From assembly GCA_002505325.1 (NCBI GenBank), contig DAUV01000085.1, positions 6,659 to 21,225 on the forward strand: a stretch of DNA of 14,567 bases, read 5' to 3'. The position numbers and the translations under genes were made by a program. Shown here piece by piece: positions 11,918 to 14,567 of this stretch. The stretch comes from Euryarchaeota archaeon UBA623 (GTDB lineage: Archaea > Thermoplasmatota > Poseidoniia > Poseidoniales > Thalassarchaeaceae). Below the pieces are notes generated by a model that was given only the letters and a program-made list of their open reading frames with translations, was not told where the DNA came from and did no database searches. How positions within the stretch are numbered: the first letter of the stretch is position 1; each line of letters opens with the position of its first letter.

Positions 11918-13841
11918 AGGACATTCCGAGCAAGTGCCATGCCTCAAGTTTGCGACTCCGCACGTGTTCCAACCAAGCCGCCCAATCTTCGTCACAGCGC
12001 AATGTTCCAGGATCTCCGATGACGATAAGTCCCCGCCTGGCCCTAGTCAGGGCGACATTGAGTCGGCGGGAGTCAGAGAGGAAGCCAACGTTGCCATCAC
12101 TGTTTGAACGCACGCACGAAAACAGGATAACCTCTTTTTCCCGACCTTGGTAACCGTCCACGGTACGGACCTCGACCCCATCGTATCTGGCGGGGACACT
12201 ATCTCGAATTGCCCTGACCTGTCCGGCATAAGGCGTGATTATGCCGATATCGTCTTGCACGAGATCACCACCGTCCATCAGGCCCTCAAGTAGTTGAGCT
12301 ACCCACGAAGCCTCAGTTGGATTCTCCTTCGAGGTGCCATCAGGAGACCTGACCTCCCCGCCCTCGATTGGCAGGAAAGCTATCGGGCATTCCCAGTCTG
12401 GCCACAACAGGCCCGCGGGGGTAATCCTGTCTGAGGATTCGACACCGTCCTCAAGCCTACCATTGTAGAAACGCTCGTTCGGAAAAGCGGAGATTGCCGG
12501 GTGCATCCTATATTGAATCCGAAGCAGATGTGGGCTTATTCCGACTTCCACCATACGTTCGAATAGCGAACGACTCAACCCCCCATCCTTTGCCCGTTGA
12601 GAGATGACAGTAGGGGGGAGTTGTCGATGATCTCCGACCAACACAATCTGGCGTGCTCCACGTACCAGTGGCACCAGCGCGGCGGGCTCGGTGGCCTGCG
12701 TGGCCTCGTCTATCAGGACTCGCGAGAATCTACGTCCATCAAGGAGCTCGTGGCCCGAGCCAATACAGGTGCAGCACAACACCTGTGCCCGATCGAGAAT
12801 ATCATCACGCATCTGCGACTCTATCTTGCGGACCTCCTTCCATCCTCTGCTGATATCACGATGCGTCAACCCCTTCTCCTTACCTTTCATTCCCTTAACA
12901 CGGCGGGAGAGTTTCTCATTCGACTCCAGTAAATGATCGAGGTCGCGTCGAAGCGGATGGTCCTCCATCCGAGCATCCATCGTGGCCTCGCGCAGGCTCT
13001 CCCTCACTTTGACCGGCTGTCCTAGACGAACGGCTCGTACACCGAGGGAGAGTAACCCTTCCAGTAAATTGTCCACAGCTACGTTGGAGTCAGCAACAGC
13101 CAGAATGGTCCCAATGTCCTGCTTGGCCCATGCCTCAAGTATCCGCACTGCAGTGTGAGTTTTTCCTGTTCCAGGAGGTCCCTGAATCAGAGTCATGCGA
13201 CTGTCCATTGCCGCCTGAGCGGCTTCGCGCTGCACTCCATTCAAATCGGAAGCCAGAGAGACTGGGCGCGCCCGGGCGCCCCCAAGTTGAGGGGGTAGTG
13301 AGGCAGTGCCTACCGGGTCGTGAACCACGCCGAGCAAGAGATCTCGTAGTGGAGCACCACCGTCCTCCTCAAATAATGAGTTCAGAGCGTCGCGCATCCT
13401 GTCGTGCGCAATCCTATTGGCCCCCCTATCTATCCTCCAAGTGTCCTTTCGTAGGTCCGTTGGGGCCTCTGGGAGGACGATGCGGATGAAGTGTCTGGAA
13501 CGGTTGCTGACTATTGCGTCGACAGGCTTCTCGGAGAGTGGATTCCGACGACTTAGCATGACGATGTCACCCTGCCTGAAGCGATGCATTCCGAAGGCCT
13601 GTCGATCTCGTCGTTGTAGTTTGACGATGCGCTGACCGAACAGCCAACCATCGGTTTTCGCAACTAGGTCGAACAGGGCGATACCGTTTGCAGCGAGCCT
13701 GCCGTCAGTCCACTCTCGCAACCTCTTCTCTGTAATTGACAACTCATCCTCTAACTCCCATCCTATCAGATTCAGATAGGCTTCATGATGGTCCTGACTA
13801 CGATTGAAGCGCGCAGGCAACCCTTCGGAGACGTCTGTCAC
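11916..13841 (-). CDS. SF1 helicase, UPF1/IGHMBP2/DNA2-like
   Basis: The 641-residue protein is a superfamily 1B helicase of the UPF1-like group, ATP-driven 5'-3' motors on RNA or DNA. Motifs in order: I GPPGTGKTHT (221-230), Ia ILAVADSNVAVDNLL (246-260), II LIDEATQA (376-383), III VGDHRQLPP (402-410), IV QYRMHPAIS (443-451), V TVDGYQGREKEVI (560-572) and VI LNVALTRARRGL (594-605). Residues about 60-140 (GDIVMLSRRN, then VDAIVSNRSRHFIRIVL) look like the beta-barrel 1B domain of this group, and a helical stalk with a basic GMKGKEKG segment lies near 300-345. No zinc-rich or R3H domain is seen, unlike UPF1 and IGHMBP2. It is a normal-length, intact enzyme. The GTG start gives a good N-terminus but lacks a clear Shine-Dalgarno. 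It leads the four-gene leftward operon. Confidence 0.93.
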   Translation of the reverse strand: MTDVSEGLPARFNRSQDHHEAYLNLIGWELEDELSITEKRLREWTDGRLAANGIALFDLVAKTDGWLFGQRIVKLQRRDRQAFGMHRFRQGDIVMLSRRNPLSEKPVDAIVSNRSRHFIRIVLPEAPTDLRKDTWRIDRGANRIAHDRMRDALNSLFEEDGGAPLRDLLLGVVHDPVGTASLPPQLGGARARPVSLASDLNGVQREAAQAAMDSRMTLIQGPPGTGKTHTAVRILEAWAKQDIGTILAVADSNVAVDNLLEGLLSLGVRAVRLGQPVKVRESLREATMDARMEDHPLRRDLDHLLESNEKLSRRVKGMKGKEKGLTHRDISRGWKEVRKIESQMRDDILDRAQVLCCTCIGSGHELLDGRRFSRVLIDEATQATEPAALVPLVRGARQIVLVGDHRQLPPTVISQRAKDGGLSRSLFERMVEVGISPHLLRIQYRMHPAISAFPNERFYNGRLEDGVESSDRITPAGLLWPDWECPIAFLPIEGGEVRSPDGTSKENPTEASWVAQLLEGLMDGGDLVQDDIGIITPYAGQVRAIRDSVPARYDGVEVRTVDGYQGREKEVILFSCVRSNSDGNVGFLSDSRRLNVALTRARRGLIVIGDPGTLRCDEDWAAWLEHVRSRKLEAWHLLGMS

Positions 13842-13929
13842 GCCCCTGCGACGTACACACCATCACATCACGATTCCCTAGATTACTCCATCCACCGTCT
13901 GTGACAGCGAGCGACCAACTTCGGGTGAA

Positions 13930-13937
13930 GATTATAC
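13930..13937 (+). promoter_or_regulatory. TATA-like element upstream of the zinc-ribbon gene
   Basis: ATTATAC at 13931-13937 sits in the 136-base divergent region (13842-13977). Initiation about 25 bases downstream would leave a short leader containing AGGGG (13966-13970), seven bases before the GTG start. The rest of the divergent region should also hold the helicase promoter, but I see no clear box for it. Confidence 0.35.
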
Positions 13938-13977
13938 GGAACGTTTCGGCGAGATTAATTATCCAAGGGGGTTCGGG

Positions 13978-14567
13978 GTGTTCGACCGATTCAAATCATG
14001 GCGAAAGCGGGAGGATGAGGGGGCCGAGTGTCCGCTTTGCCAGCAACGCAACCACGAGGATGCTGAATCTTGCTCACGCTGCTCCTATCAGTTGCAAAAG
14101 CCCTCTCATCAACAAGATGCGTCAGTGGATGACAAGGTTACCACCGACCTCTTCGATGAGCTTCTAGAGGAAATCGAAGAAGACGATGACGGCGAAATCA
14201 TCGATTGGAGTAATGCGGCCTTTACCATGGATGATGTTACCATAGATGTCAAGCAATACGGTAAGGATGACTCGGTTGTCACGAAGCAGAAGCCCAGCTT
14301 CGCTCTCACCGATTTGCCCGGGCCCAGCGACGTTGTGGAGGAGGAATACGAACTCAAGCCCGAGGACGCCCCTGAGTTCGTTACCAAGTTCGAGGTTCCA
14401 GAGGCCGAGGTCGAACCCCTCGAGGTCATCGAGGCCCAGCAGATAGAGTTGATTCAACCGACTGCGGAAGCTCCTGAGAATGTTGATATCATTTCCGCTA
14501 GCGAGGTGCCTGACACCAACGGAGTTACGTCAGAGTCTGTGAGCGAACCCGAACCAGAACCCGAACC
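13978..14567 (+). CDS. Zinc-ribbon protein with long acidic low-complexity tail (3' end outside window)
   Basis: The reading frame is open from the GTG at 13978 to the window end, giving 196 residues so far. After a short basic start (MFDRFKSWRKRED) comes a zinc ribbon with C18-x2-C21 (CPLC) and C32-x2-C35 (CSRC). The rest is acidic and Pro/Glu/Val-rich, including LFDELLEEIEEDDDGE (58-73), and ends in a Glu-Pro repeat (EPEPEPEP). GTG is the only ATG, GTG or TTG codon in this frame after the in-frame TAG at 13879-13881, and AGGGG at 13966-13970 supports it. The function is unknown. Zinc ribbon plus disordered acidic linker is common in archaeal proteins whose further domain, often membrane-bound, lies later, so the missing part may carry the real activity. 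It is divergent from the helicase operon. Confidence 0.75.
   Translation, partial: MFDRFKSWRKREDEGAECPLCQQRNHEDAESCSRCSYQLQKPSHQQDASVDDKVTTDLFDELLEEIEEDDDGEIIDWSNAAFTMDDVTIDVKQYGKDDSVVTKQKPSFALTDLPGPSDVVEEEYELKPEDAPEFVTKFEVPEAEVEPLEVIEAQQIELIQPTAEAPENVDIISASEVPDTNGVTSESVSEPEPEPE

Noticed and set aside
14109..14457. Open frames of about 100 codons antisense to the zinc-ribbon gene
   Set aside because: They are mirror effects of the Glu/Val/Pro-rich codon pattern on the + strand; the + frame has the CxxC pairs, a start and a ribosome-binding site.
1..14567. tRNA, rRNA, CRISPR array, transposase, integrase or toxin-antitoxin genes
   Set aside because: The intergenic regions were read for tRNA T-loop motifs, regularly spaced repeats with unique spacers, and short coding pairs; none was convincing. 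The repeats at the left end lack the spacer structure of CRISPR.

Overview
The window looks like a piece of a planktonic euryarchaeal genome, most likely Marine Group II (Candidatus Poseidoniales) or a close Thermoplasmatota relative. The archaeal assignment rests on a type 2 methionine aminopeptidase, a UPF1/DNA2-like SF1 helicase, frequent GTG starts, TATA-like boxes and T-tract ends. The finer placement is an inference from the gene mixture: bacterial-type thioredoxin, ribulose-phosphate epimerase, BolA and glutaredoxin genes, very acidic low-complexity linkers, and a rubrerythrin-VIT1 fusion. No mobile element, CRISPR array, rRNA or tRNA was seen.

Layout. Positions 1-654 hold no convincing gene. 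This stretch is pyrimidine-rich on + (purine-rich on -), carries direct and mirror repeats, and has an archaeal promoter-like element facing into it. From 655 to 4225 there is a leftward cluster: rubrerythrin-VIT1 metal transporter, M32 carboxypeptidase, then a PQQ/WD-like beta-propeller protein whose likely start overlaps the peptidase stop. A rightward wHTH-STAND ATPase (4263-5879) runs divergently from it and ends tail-to-tail with a leftward thioredoxin (5876-6193), the two stop codons sharing a CTAG.

From 6301 to 8608 a tight rightward operon encodes ribulose-phosphate 3-epimerase, a BolA-like protein, a CGFS monothiol glutaredoxin and an EamA-type transporter. The BolA-glutaredoxin pair is the most informative context in the window. 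It points to an iron-sulfur cluster carrier complex, which I know mainly from bacteria and eukaryotes. A convergent gene (8609-9490) encodes an N-terminal SAP domain, an acidic linker, one transmembrane helix and an outside domain.

From 9729 to 13841 a second leftward operon reads, in transcription order: SF1 helicase, RDD membrane protein, Sua5/YrdC-type threonylcarbamoyl-AMP synthase, type 2 methionine aminopeptidase. Its genes are overlapped or joined by Shine-Dalgarno sequences that sit on the preceding stop codon, so translation is probably coupled. The theme is RNA and translation quality: t6A tRNA modification, removal of the initiator methionine, and a nucleic-acid helicase. Divergent from it, a zinc-ribbon protein with a long acidic tail (13978 onward) runs off the right end.

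Overall this is a mostly housekeeping region. The unusual parts are the purine/pyrimidine tract at the left end, the BolA-Grx pair and the SAP-membrane protein.
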